From Phycisphaerales bacterium (GTDB lineage: Bacteria > Planctomycetota > Phycisphaerae > Sedimentisphaerales > Anaerobacaceae), in the NCBI GenBank assembly GCA_020352515.1, contig CP070678.1, positions 686,464 through 721,744 on the forward strand: DNA of 35,281 nt, in the 5' to 3' direction. Within the stretch, counting starts at the first letter, position 1. The number at the start of each line of letters is the position of its first letter. This document shows positions 1 to 8,037 of this stretch, piece after piece. The position numbers were made by a program, and so were the translations under genes. Under the pieces are notes generated by a model, which saw only the letters and a list, made by a program, of their open reading frames with translations, did not search any database and was not told where the DNA came from.

Positions 1-1050
1 ATAGTCCAGTATGGTCGGCAGGATGTCCAACTGGCTCACCAGAGCATCGACCACCTTTGTCCCCGCCTGCATCCGCGGAATCGAGACCACCAGCGGGATA
101 TGTATCAGCTCATCATAGACCCCGTGATGGCTGGTATGCCCATGCTCGTAGAACAGGTCTCCGTGGTCTCCCAGGATGATTATGATCGAGTTGTCCCAAA
201 GGCGGGCCTCGCTCAGACACTCGAGCATCTCCCCCAGGTCCTCGTCGGTCTGCCGGACCTCACCATCGTACAAGGCTATGATATGCTCTATATCCTCTTG
301 CTTTGGCGGATTGCTGAAAAGCGGCTCCCGGGCGATCTCGGTGCCGTCGATCGGCCCCTTATACCCGGGGTCATACATCTGTTTGTACGGGGCAGGGGGA
401 AGATAGTCCCAGTGATTGTCGTAGTAGTGAACGAACAGGAAGAAGGGCTGGTGCTTGTTCTTGCGAAGCCAGCGGATCGCTGCATCGTTTATGAGGTCGT
501 TCGTCCGCTTTTTGTTTATATCGGGTGTCTCTTCGTCTTCGAAAGCCAGGCTCTCGAGCATCATTGGGACACTGTAATCATCGTACAGGTCGAAGCCCTG
601 GCCAAAACCGTACTTGCGGTTGAGCCTGGGGCCGCAGCAGAACCCGGCGCAATAATAACCGTTCTTCTTGAGAATCTCCGCCATGGTTTCGTGCTTGTCG
701 TGGAGTTTCTTGTCTATATGCGTTGCCCCGTGGGTGCTTGGATAGAGCGAGGTGAATATTGATCCGTAGGCCGGCATCATCCAACCCGATACGGCAAAGG
801 CGTTTCGGAACAGAATCCTCTCATTGGCGGCCTTGTCCAGGTTTGGTGTCGTCCGGCGTTCGTAACCGAAGCAGCTTACGTGGTCGGCGCGGAGCGTGCT
901 GATTGTAATCAGAATCACGTTTGTCGCCCTGTCGGCCTCTTGGGCAGGGTGCGCATCTGTGCCGACGCCGCCGCAGGCGCCCCTCCAGCCGATGCATACT
1001 ATCATAATCAATGGCGCAATGGTAAGGTGCTTCAACTCTTCAAGACGCAT
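1..1050 (-). CDS. Sulfatase-family (alkaline phosphatase superfamily) protein, atypical active site, C-terminus cut by window edge
   Basis: The frame is open from an ATG at 1050 to the left edge (350 codons, no stop), so the C-terminus is missing. A hydrophobic stretch at residues 10-20 suggests export. The fold is recognisable: ILITISTLRADH (about 47-57), the SGWMMPAYGSIFTSLYPSTHG region (88-108), FVHYYDNHWDY (206-216) and GDHGDLFYEHGH (294-305). Two key positions deviate. The residue that should be the formylglycine-forming Cys/Ser (or Thr in the SPWT subgroup) is Met91, and the first metal-binding Asp of the usual IDTLRADH motif is Ser51. D295 and H296 of the second metal motif are kept. 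It could be a non-hydrolytic glycan-binding relative or an enzyme with altered chemistry. It starts 9 bases after the upstream TPR gene and so is probably in its operon. The family call is firm; sulfatase activity is doubtful. Confidence 0.85.
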   Translation of the reverse strand, partial: MRLEELKHLTIAPLIMIVCIGWRGACGGVGTDAHPAQEADRATNVILITISTLRADHVSCFGYERRTTPNLDKAANERILFRNAFAVSGWMMPAYGSIFTSLYPSTHGATHIDKKLHDKHETMAEILKKNGYYCAGFCCGPRLNRKYGFGQGFDLYDDYSVPMMLESLAFEDEETPDINKKRTNDLINDAAIRWLRKNKHQPFFLFVHYYDNHWDYLPPAPYKQMYDPGYKGPIDGTEIAREPLFSNPPKQEDIEHIIALYDGEVRQTDEDLGEMLECLSEARLWDNSIIIILGDHGDLFYEHGHTSHHGVYDELIHIPLVVSIPRMQAGTKVVDALVSQLDILPTILDY

Positions 1051-1059
1051 TTGAGGAAC

Positions 1060-2475
1060 CTACTTTTCTCCCCTGATAGTTTTCAGTTTAGCAAGCATTC
1101 TCTTCGCCTGCTGCGCAGCCTTCGTAGCGGGAAACTTCTCGACAAGCTGGCTCAGCGAATCATAGGCCCCGGCGTAATCCTGGCTTGCCAGTTGATCCGT
1201 TGCATGGGAGAGCATAATGGGAGCAACCATCGGGTCATTGCCGTATCTCTTCAAGAGCTCGTACTCCAGAGCAGCGACACTCGCGGTGGAATCACGTTTG
1301 CGACGCAGCGCCCACCACTTGATATACAGAAGCTTGGGTTCGTATATCTTGCATCGTTTGTCTTTCAGAGCCTCGTCGATATCCTTCAATATTACGTCCG
1401 TGTCGTTGTTCCTGGAAAGTGAGTAGAAGTACAGCCACATTGCCTTTCCGGCGTCTTTATGATCGGGAGAATCCTCGTATATTTTCCTCGCCTCGCCGGC
1501 CGCAAGGCCGTAGTTGTCCGAGTCCAGCCACAGTTGCACCATGTCAAACTCGAGCGGCACGACCAGGTCGGCCTTCTTATTCACGGCCTCTGTGATAGCC
1601 CTCTTGAGGCAATCGGCCGCCGTGTGAGGAAGTCCCGTCCCGCATTTGCCTGACGCCGACCTGTAGAAGTCCAGCTCCGAAAACGCGCTGCCGCGCAGCT
1701 CGGAGGCCTTCTTAGCGACCATCATCGCTTGAAACGGCAGCCCGTAGTGCAGCAGCGCCGAATCGGAAAATATATCCAGTTGGTCCGGTCTTCTCATCCA
1801 GAGCGGCAGGACGTCGATATTGATCGGCCGTTCCCCGATTGCGTGCAGAAGCGGCAGGACAAGGACATAGTCGTACGTGCCCTTGAACGCCGGCTCGGCT
1901 ATGGCAAGGGCCTGACCGGCCTTGGCGATCTCACCGGTGAATAGTCTCAGTTTCAGGTCGTAGTACTGCACAAAGAACGTCCTCTCCTCGTCGGAAAGAT
2001 CGATTCCTTTTACCGGTTTGGAAAAAAGCGCGACCGACGTGTCATAAAATCGCTTGGCAGGGGCAACGGAAAGCACCGATTTCTTCACAGGTTGTTTCCT
2101 ATTTGGGAACATGTTTTTGCCGATGGACACCATTCGCTGGTTGGTTGCCTGCCTGAGCTGCTGCACCATTTGCCTGGTTAGGAATTCCGCGGCCTTCATC
2201 TTTGAAAGCAGGGCGGTAAATGCGGCGTTTTGCCTGTGCTTTTGGGTCAGGCGCGCAAATATCTTGTCGCCTATTGATTTTGCTTCGGCGTCGTCCCGCG
2301 CTTTGCAGGCTTTCAGAAACGCCGCGACCTCTTCGCTGACGCCGGGCTTTGCCTCGTTCGCGTTGGCCCGGGCCAAACGAGTCGCGACCAGGACGCCCAG
2401 AAACAGGGACAACAGAACGAGCGACACCCTGCACGGCAACAGGCTCCCGTCGCGGCTATTTCTTCTCGTTCTCAT
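1060..2475 (-). CDS. Secreted TPR-like protein (hypothetical)
   Basis: This is a 471-residue protein with a basic N-terminus, a hydrophobic core at about 17-33 (VSLVLLSLFLGVLVATRLA) and a probable cleavage site after ARANA, so it is exported. The rest is alpha-helical. The last 60 residues resemble a TPR pair (DQLASQDYAGAYDSLSQLVEKFPATKAAQQAKRM, in two parts), as in BamD/YbgF-type periplasmic scaffolds. Residues 60-130 are rich in Lys, Gln and Met and could form a helical hairpin. The ATG at 2475 is preceded by GGGAGG at good spacing, and its first 20 bases overlap the end of the upstream TPR gene, which indicates translational coupling. No catalytic motif is visible. A scaffold role for the exporter-linked cell-surface system is inference from context. 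Confidence 0.75.
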   Translation of the reverse strand: MRTRRNSRDGSLLPCRVSLVLLSLFLGVLVATRLARANANEAKPGVSEEVAAFLKACKARDDAEAKSIGDKIFARLTQKHRQNAAFTALLSKMKAAEFLTRQMVQQLRQATNQRMVSIGKNMFPNRKQPVKKSVLSVAPAKRFYDTSVALFSKPVKGIDLSDEERTFFVQYYDLKLRLFTGEIAKAGQALAIAEPAFKGTYDYVLVLPLLHAIGERPINIDVLPLWMRRPDQLDIFSDSALLHYGLPFQAMMVAKKASELRGSAFSELDFYRSASGKCGTGLPHTAADCLKRAITEAVNKKADLVVPLEFDMVQLWLDSDNYGLAAGEARKIYEDSPDHKDAGKAMWLYFYSLSRNNDTDVILKDIDEALKDKRCKIYEPKLLYIKWWALRRKRDSTASVAALEYELLKRYGNDPMVAPIMLSHATDQLASQDYAGAYDSLSQLVEKFPATKAAQQAKRMLAKLKTIRGEK

Positions 2476-3712
2476 TAGTGGGAACCTCCCTTCTAAGAGT
2501 CTCTATACTCTGGTTTACGGATAATAATAGTGTCGATATGTGCGACTTTTCTGCGTGTTCTCTCAGACTGCTGAGCATCCTGAGCGCCTTGCCGTAGTCG
2601 GCCTTTTCTGCGGCCAGGATGGCGAATTGTATCTTTGAATATTCCTGGAGTGTGTCCACCACAGCCTGAGCAGGGCCCTGTCCGTTCCTGGCCGAAACAT
2701 TTGCGGATGCTATCTGCTCGAGTATTTGTGCCGCCCCAGCCTTTTCGCCGAGCGTTTCAAGAAGCCAGGCGTAGTGGTACCCGAGCAAGATTCCCCCGTA
2801 AGTGCCCTTGTGCTCTTCACAAAGATTGCCGAGCTTGTCGGACAGTTTTCTTAAAGTAGCCTCGTTGTCTGGGTCCTTCAGGGAGGCTACCACCTCGGCG
2901 GGCGCTACATAACTGCCGTTTCTAAATTCGGGGCTGCCGGGCTTGCCCCTTAGTAACTGCACACATTCTGCTTCATACTCTATAACGGGCGTTCGATAGT
3001 AGTCCTGATGGCGGCTTATCAGCTCTTTTGCTTGCTCAAGATACTTGTCGGTCTGTCCCTGCCGCAGGTAGAGCTGCGATATCCTGTCGCGGACCAATGC
3101 CGGCAGGTTCGAGGTCTCTTGGCCCTCGATCTGCGGTATAGCCTTTAGAAGCGCGGTGTACCGGGCGATGCTCGGGCCGTAGTCCTGCTGCAACTCGTAT
3201 ATCTCGCCCATGCCGAAAAGGCCCGCGCACATGAGCCTTGCATACGGCGATTTGTCATCGGCGTCGGACAGGTGTTTGCTGCAGAGCTTTACCATCTTAC
3301 CGAAGGCATCGAGGGCCGCCTCATTGTCCCCTTGCATTCTGGATATCTGGCCGGCCATGTTCAGGCTGCACACGCTTATAACCTCGGTGCACTTCGGATC
3401 GTCTGTCAGCTTCAGGAACGCGCCCTTAGCCTCCTTCAGCAGGTTGCACCTAAAATATATCACCCCTATTCTGTATTTTATGCGCGAAACCAGATAGTCG
3501 TCGTTGCAGTCTGCCATCGCCGCCTCGAGACTCTCAACCACCGCGCCGGCCTGCGCGATCTCGACGGTCGCATCACGACCGTAGGTGGCCTTAAGCACGC
3601 GCGCCGCCGTGTCCGTATCGGCCGGGCAAACGCTGCACGCCATCAATGCCAGAGCAACCCACACAACAGCCCAAAACATGCTATTCCAGTTTTCTTTCTT
3701 TTGGATATCCAT
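2456..3712 (-). CDS. TPR-repeat protein, probable lipoprotein
   Basis: This is a 418-residue protein whose N-terminus has a hydrophobic segment (FWAVVWVALALMAC) ending in a lipobox-like LMAC, so lipid anchoring at Cys26 is plausible. Several TPR-like helix pairs follow, for example around residues 85-110 (IGVIYFRCNLLKEAKGAFLK), 120-150 (AGQISRMQGDNEAALDAFGK) and 165-190 (GMGEIYELQQDYGPSIARYT). The architecture suggests protein-protein contacts, not catalysis. The ATG at 3712 has an AGGA-type ribosome site and lies inside the upstream small secreted-protein gene (32-base overlap). An alternative Met12 start at 3679 lacks a good ribosome site. The 3' end overlaps the next TPR gene by 20 bases. 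Specific function is unknown. Confidence 0.75.
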   Translation of the reverse strand: MDIQKKENWNSMFWAVVWVALALMACSVCPADTDTAARVLKATYGRDATVEIAQAGAVVESLEAAMADCNDDYLVSRIKYRIGVIYFRCNLLKEAKGAFLKLTDDPKCTEVISVCSLNMAGQISRMQGDNEAALDAFGKMVKLCSKHLSDADDKSPYARLMCAGLFGMGEIYELQQDYGPSIARYTALLKAIPQIEGQETSNLPALVRDRISQLYLRQGQTDKYLEQAKELISRHQDYYRTPVIEYEAECVQLLRGKPGSPEFRNGSYVAPAEVVASLKDPDNEATLRKLSDKLGNLCEEHKGTYGGILLGYHYAWLLETLGEKAGAAQILEQIASANVSARNGQGPAQAVVDTLQEYSKIQFAILAAEKADYGKALRMLSSLREHAEKSHISTLLLSVNQSIETLRREVPTNENEKK

Positions 3713-4298
3713 CTCTTGTCCTCAACGAATCAAACGTCTGAACCTGAATACTTGTCTGCACATCGCCACGGGCCGCCTCCTGCGCTGGCGCGGCCGAGGA
3801 GGAAATTTGCAGCCACAGGAAACCCATCGACCCGGCGCTCTCGGTCAGCACGGCCTCCCACGAATTCTCCCAGCAGCCGCCACGACTCGGCAAAGTGTAC
3901 ACCCCGGATTCGAACTGGCTGAGGCTGTACGAGTACTCCCAGCGCCAGCCGTTGAGTATCGTCAGCGGCAGGCTTTGTTCGTGGAAGCACGCGGTGTGTT
4001 CGGCCAGAAGCCTGGCGGCCTCCTCGGGGCACGAGTTGTTCTTCTCGTGTTCGACACTTGCAGGCAGCACGCACGTGTACGAACAATCTTCCTTCGGCTG
4101 GCACGACCTGTTAATCGTGGGGCCGATCTTGCCGGCGGGCACCCAAACGCTGATATTCTCGAGCTGGACCGGCTCCAGAATGAACGTTTCCAGAGGCGGT
4201 AGCTCCGGTGAATTCGAAGCGGCCGGCTTCTCACTGGCCGCGGCAATCGCCAGGCAGATCAGCACTGGAATTGAAAAGGTCATCGCGAGTTTACGCAT
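3681..4298 (-). CDS. Small secreted Cys-containing protein of unknown function
   Basis: This 205-residue product has a typical signal peptide (MRKLAMTFSIPVLICLAIAAA, cleavage near residue 21). The mature part carries six cysteines spread over residues 65-145 and is rich in aromatic residues around 115-150 (NGWRWEYSYSLSQF), suggesting a disulfide-stabilised beta domain. No family was recognised. It follows the ABC permease by 19 bases and overlaps the downstream TPR gene by 32 bases, so it is co-translated with the exporter and TPR proteins. It might be a substrate or accessory of the exporter; that is inferred only from position. Confidence 0.6.
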   Translation of the reverse strand: MRKLAMTFSIPVLICLAIAAASEKPAASNSPELPPLETFILEPVQLENISVWVPAGKIGPTINRSCQPKEDCSYTCVLPASVEHEKNNSCPEEAARLLAEHTACFHEQSLPLTILNGWRWEYSYSLSQFESGVYTLPSRGGCWENSWEAVLTESAGSMGFLWLQISSSAAPAQEAARGDVQTSIQVQTFDSLRTRDGYPKERKLE

Positions 4299-4317
4299 TT
4301 GTATCCTTGCCTCCTTT

Positions 4318-5184
4318 CTAATGGGTGGAGAATGCGCCCCGCTTCTTTGCCCTCGTCATGCATGCGTGGTTGACAAGAAGCGTCAGCGGAAGCAGGGCAG
4401 CCGTGAACAGCAACAATGCCAGTAGATTTACATGAACCTCACGGGCCGATGCGCCCATGAGCAGACACTTCCTCATTGCCTCGAGCGAGTGCGTCAGCGG
4501 CAGACAGAGCGCTATCACCCGCAGCCAGCCCGGCAAAACTGCGATCGGAAACATGGTGCCGGCCAGAAGGCTCGACGCGCTCGAAAAGATCCAGTTGATC
4601 GGATCGCCGCGCTTTACGAGCACCAGGATGCTGCAGGATATTATGCCGAGCATCAGAAATATCGGTATGGTCAGGGCAAGTGTGAGTAGTGCGCCCGCCC
4701 AGTTGGCCGCGGGCAGCCTGAAGCCGAAAATGATCATCCCGATAATGAAATAGGATATCACCCGAATGGTCTCGAAGACAAAGGGCCACAGGGATGCGTA
4801 AAGCAGCAGCCAGTTATACCCCACGGGCGCGGCACACATTGCCTCCAGCGTTCCCTGATTCATAATCTGTCGCATGTCGTTTGTAATGGTAATCAGGCCT
4901 GCCTTCAGGTAGCTCGTCACCGCCAGGCCCACCAGAGCGAATGAGAAGTAATCCGACCCGTATTCTCTCAGCAGGGGAGAGCTGTTGGCGCCGCCGAGCA
5001 TCTTGCCGATGAAGTATATTATTGCGACGCTGAAAAAGACCTGCGAGAATTGAAACATGAACTGCATCTTGTAGCTCACGGCGATCCGCATATCCTTGCT
5101 GACAAACGCGGCGGCGTTCGCCAATCCACCGGCCAGCCTCTGCGGCGCCGTTGCCCTGATGCGTATTTGTTCGACGTTGCTCAT
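4318..5184 (-). CDS. ABC-2 type transporter permease
   Basis: This is a 288-residue integral inner-membrane protein with about six hydrophobic segments, near residues 42-62, 80-98, 122-150, 158-185, 198-220 and 250-272. The layout, with a central cytoplasmic loop and an MFPIAVLPGWL stretch before the last segments, matches the ABC-2 permease family that exports polysaccharides, lipids or drugs. It pairs with the ATPase gene 116 bases upstream, and the two would form a dimeric exporter. Its next neighbours are secreted and TPR proteins, so the cargo is probably a cell-envelope product. The sequence does not identify the substrate. Confidence 0.88.
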   Translation of the reverse strand: MSNVEQIRIRATAPQRLAGGLANAAAFVSKDMRIAVSYKMQFMFQFSQVFFSVAIIYFIGKMLGGANSSPLLREYGSDYFSFALVGLAVTSYLKAGLITITNDMRQIMNQGTLEAMCAAPVGYNWLLLYASLWPFVFETIRVISYFIIGMIIFGFRLPAANWAGALLTLALTIPIFLMLGIISCSILVLVKRGDPINWIFSSASSLLAGTMFPIAVLPGWLRVIALCLPLTHSLEAMRKCLLMGASAREVHVNLLALLLFTAALLPLTLLVNHACMTRAKKRGAFSTH

Positions 5185-5300
5185 ACCTGCCTACTGTTTT
5201 GACTTTCCTGCTTCCATTCCTGCCGGGTCCACAGCATCCTCGACCCGCACGGGGGCGGAAGTCAGAACGTCCGCGGCCGACGTCGGCCCTGACCCGCTGA

Positions 5301-6128
5301 CTACGCGTTGTCGGCAAGAACGCTGTTCTTCGGCCGCTTCAATCCGTCTCCTGCATCTCTTTTTCCAAGATAGCCGCCTCTGTGATCGTAGCTGTCTTTC
5401 AACTCCTCGGCCGGACCAAAGAACTTCACGTTGCCTTCTTCGATGACAACAACCTTGTCACAAATCTCGTATATCTCCTCGAGACGGTGCGTGCTCCAGA
5501 CACCGGAACAATCCGCCCGCCCGGAAACGTATTCTCTTACCATGTCCTTGACGTATGCGGTGGAAGGGCCGTCCAGACTGTTGGTGACCTCGTCGAGCAA
5601 TATGACACTCGGCTGGTGAACCAGAGCCCTTATCAGCGCAAACTTCTTGCGAGTGCCGGTCGAGTAGTCGCGAAACAGCTCGTTCGCCTTCTTCTCCAGA
5701 CCGAACATTTCCAGGAAATCCGAGATTCCTCGCCCCGCCCGAGATCTCGGGACACCGTACAGCCGCGAAAAGAACTCGAGGTTTTGCCTGCCCGTAAGGC
5801 GCCAGAAGAAACTGCGGTCGTCGCTGGAGACGTATCCCACCTGCTTTCTCAGATAATGCGACCTGCCTGTCATTTTGCGTCCGCAAAGCGTTACCTCCCC
5901 GCCGTCCGGCTCCAGCAGGTGGGCAAGTATGCGAAGCAGCGTCGTCTTGCCGGCGCCGTTCGGCCCGACGACACCCAGTATCTTCCCGGATTCCAGTGTG
6001 AAGCTGACTCTATTAAGCGCGTGTATCCTTCGCCCGCGCGCAAAGGGGCTCAAAAACTGCTTGTGAAGCGGTCTCTCAATGAAAAAGTATTTCTCTATGT
6101 CCTTGGCTTGTAGTGTCGCCGGTCGCAT
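5301..6128 (-). CDS. ABC transporter ATP-binding protein
   Basis: This 275-residue ATPase has Walker A GPNGAGKT at 55-62, a signature motif in the form YSTGT at 155-159, Walker B VILLDE at 175-180 and an H-loop WSTH ending at His214. The Q-loop region reads VGYVSSDDRSFFWRLTG (98-113). The degenerate signature and this Q-loop form are usual for ATPases partnered with ABC-2 permeases. A 35-residue N-terminal lead before the core carries a basic patch (FARGRRIHAL). The ATG lies 9 bases after the stop of the last LamG-TPR gene, which links the exporter to the array. The 116-base gap before the permease is the longest inside this distal part of the block. Confidence 0.92.
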   Translation of the reverse strand: MRPATLQAKDIEKYFFIERPLHKQFLSPFARGRRIHALNRVSFTLESGKILGVVGPNGAGKTTLLRILAHLLEPDGGEVTLCGRKMTGRSHYLRKQVGYVSSDDRSFFWRLTGRQNLEFFSRLYGVPRSRAGRGISDFLEMFGLEKKANELFRDYSTGTRKKFALIRALVHQPSVILLDEVTNSLDGPSTAYVKDMVREYVSGRADCSGVWSTHRLEEIYEICDKVVVIEEGNVKFFGPAEELKDSYDHRGGYLGKRDAGDGLKRPKNSVLADNA

Positions 6129-6137
6129 CCTGAGTTC

Positions 6138-7937
6138 CTACGGGACCATCTTCTTGATTCTGTCCAGGTAAGACCTGGCCCGCGGCGCGTATTGGCTTTT
6201 GGGGTGCCCCTGGACTATGATGTTGAACGACTCCTTGGCATCCTGAAACTCTCCCTGGAGCATGTAGCAGTATCCCATAAAGAAATTGGCGTCAACGGCC
6301 TGTTTTGCTTCCGGATACTCGATCAACAGCGTGAAGAAGGTGTCTATGGCCGAGTCGATGTCTCCCGTGTGTATATGGGCCTGTCCCTTGAGCATAATCG
6401 CCTTGATCACCAGCACGGCGTGACTGGTTTTGTTTTCCTTTATGAACGAGTCGATTTCCCCGATGACGGTTTCGTATTGGCCGTCGTTCATCAAGCATTC
6501 GAACAGCCTCATCTGATATAGTTTTTGCTGCCGGTTGGACCCGCATTTCCGGATAATCTCGCGGTAGACCTCCGCGGCCTTGGCCGGTTTGTTGTCGGCC
6601 AGGTGCTGTTTCGCGACCGCCTCGATGTCACTGAAAAGATATGCCGTTAATTCCGCGTTGCTTTTGCAGTACTTTGCGAGTTCCTGTGCCCATTGTTCGT
6701 TGCCCTCAAGAGCCTTCGCCAGGATGGTGAGGCAGTAGTAGGTGTGTCGTCCGCCGTAGTCGGTCTCCGCGAACAGACCGTCCAGAAAGAGCCTGAATGC
6801 GTCCCAGTTCTTGGCCGCTTGAAACTTTCTTGTGGTTTGGTAAACGCTGTGCGTCAGAGCCGTGGTTTTGCCCGCAAGTCTTTTGACGGTGGCCACATAA
6901 TCCTCGTTCGATACGTTCTTAAACAGCCAATCCAGGGCGTTGGGGACGTGCTTCGACTGGCAGAAAGCTTCCGACGCCGCCTTCTTGTAAAGGTCAATCA
7001 CTTCCTGCTTCGGCGCGCCGGCGGCTTCCTTTGCCCCGGCCAGCAGAAAATAGACGTCGGAGGGAAGATGCTCGTCCCGCCAGTCGATATTGTGTCTTTG
7101 CCTTTCCCTCCAATCCTCGTATTCGGCAATTTTCTTTTCCAGAAAAACGGCTGCCTCTTTGGGCTCCAGACTGCCCGCCTTTGCCTCGGCCTCTTTAACC
7201 AGCTTGGCCGAGTAGCTCTCAGGCAAAAACGACCTGCCGCCCTCGTTGTAAAGCTTGCTGATTTCGGGCGGCTTCAATGCGTGGTTAAACACGGCCACGT
7301 CGTCGATTATGCCTTTGAAGTAACGACGCCTCGCCTCGATGTTCTCGCCGATGCAGACGTCACGCGTGTTAACCGACACCGTCCCCATTGCATCCAGCGC
7401 CCTCTCAAGCACCCCGTCAACGTACAGGTACGCTTTGGATCCGTCGTAGATCCCCACCAAGTGGTGCCATTTCCCGTCGTTCACATCCACAACACTCTCG
7501 ACGCCAAGGTTGCTGTGCCTGCCTTTGTTGTTCGAAGTGACCCCGGTCATGTGGAAGGCGACAGTACCTTTTTGGGCCTCCCTTGAGAGCCTCCATGAGC
7601 TGTCGCCCTTGGCAATGATGGTTTGCCATCGCGTGTCGAACACCGTCACCTTTATCCAGGCGGCCACCGTAATCTCACCCGTGATGTTGAACTTCGACCT
7701 GTTGTCGATCGATATGTAGTCATCTCCGCTGAATTTCAATGCGCCGCCCTTGCCCGCGGGCCCGGACACCCATTCGGGTGAGCCGTGCACGGTGCCGTAC
7801 GCGTTGCCGCAACTGTCATTGGCGCTGCCCCACTCGAACTGCCACAGCGCCACAAGCTCCGCATTCAACGGGTTTGCTGTTAGGACCGCCGTCAGAACCG
7901 TCACCAGCACAATCAAGTTTTTTGATTCGCTCTTCAT
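6138..7937 (-). CDS. LamG-TPR secreted protein, copy 7 (subtype without the GGGK insert)
   Basis: This 599-residue protein starts with a signal peptide (cleavage near LNA/ELVALWQFE, residue 26). A concanavalin/laminin-G-like jellyroll at about 28-225 carries the hallmarks VAAWIKV (91-97), DGKWHHLVGIYDGSKAYLYVDG (154-175, in two parts) and IDDVAVFNHAL (211-221). The remaining 370 residues are helical with TPR-like repeats, ending in GYCYMLQGEFQDAKESFNIIV and a basic tail. LamG domains often bind glycans or other surface ligands; TPRs bind proteins. The ligand is unknown. It lacks the 13-residue GGGK...TWADI insert found in copies 1-5 and shares the AFHMTGVT-type loop with copy 6. It is the last unit of the array and is followed at once by the ABC ATPase. 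Confidence 0.88.
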   Translation of the reverse strand: MKSESKNLIVLVTVLTAVLTANPLNAELVALWQFEWGSANDSCGNAYGTVHGSPEWVSGPAGKGGALKFSGDDYISIDNRSKFNITGEITVAAWIKVTVFDTRWQTIIAKGDSSWRLSREAQKGTVAFHMTGVTSNNKGRHSNLGVESVVDVNDGKWHHLVGIYDGSKAYLYVDGVLERALDAMGTVSVNTRDVCIGENIEARRRYFKGIIDDVAVFNHALKPPEISKLYNEGGRSFLPESYSAKLVKEAEAKAGSLEPKEAAVFLEKKIAEYEDWRERQRHNIDWRDEHLPSDVYFLLAGAKEAAGAPKQEVIDLYKKAASEAFCQSKHVPNALDWLFKNVSNEDYVATVKRLAGKTTALTHSVYQTTRKFQAAKNWDAFRLFLDGLFAETDYGGRHTYYCLTILAKALEGNEQWAQELAKYCKSNAELTAYLFSDIEAVAKQHLADNKPAKAAEVYREIIRKCGSNRQQKLYQMRLFECLMNDGQYETVIGEIDSFIKENKTSHAVLVIKAIMLKGQAHIHTGDIDSAIDTFFTLLIEYPEAKQAVDANFFMGYCYMLQGEFQDAKESFNIIVQGHPKSQYAPRARSYLDRIKKMVP

Positions 7938-8037
7938 AGTTCACCTGTCCTTGTCATAATACGTAACATTCTTGGTTTTGAGGCCTCTTCGGTGCGCCCG
8001 TATACTGCCCGGCGGCGCGGCCCGGAAGGCGGCCCGT

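Noticed and set aside
4814..5317. Long minus-strand reading frame covering the gap between ABC ATPase and permease
   Set aside because: Arg/Gly-rich composition without family signal, and it overlaps the permease in another frame; a shadow frame.
5645..5665. Non-consensus ABC signature (YSTGT in place of LSGGQ)
   Set aside because: Degenerate signatures of this form are normal in ATPases that pair with ABC-2 permeases; Walker A, Walker B and the H-loop are intact.
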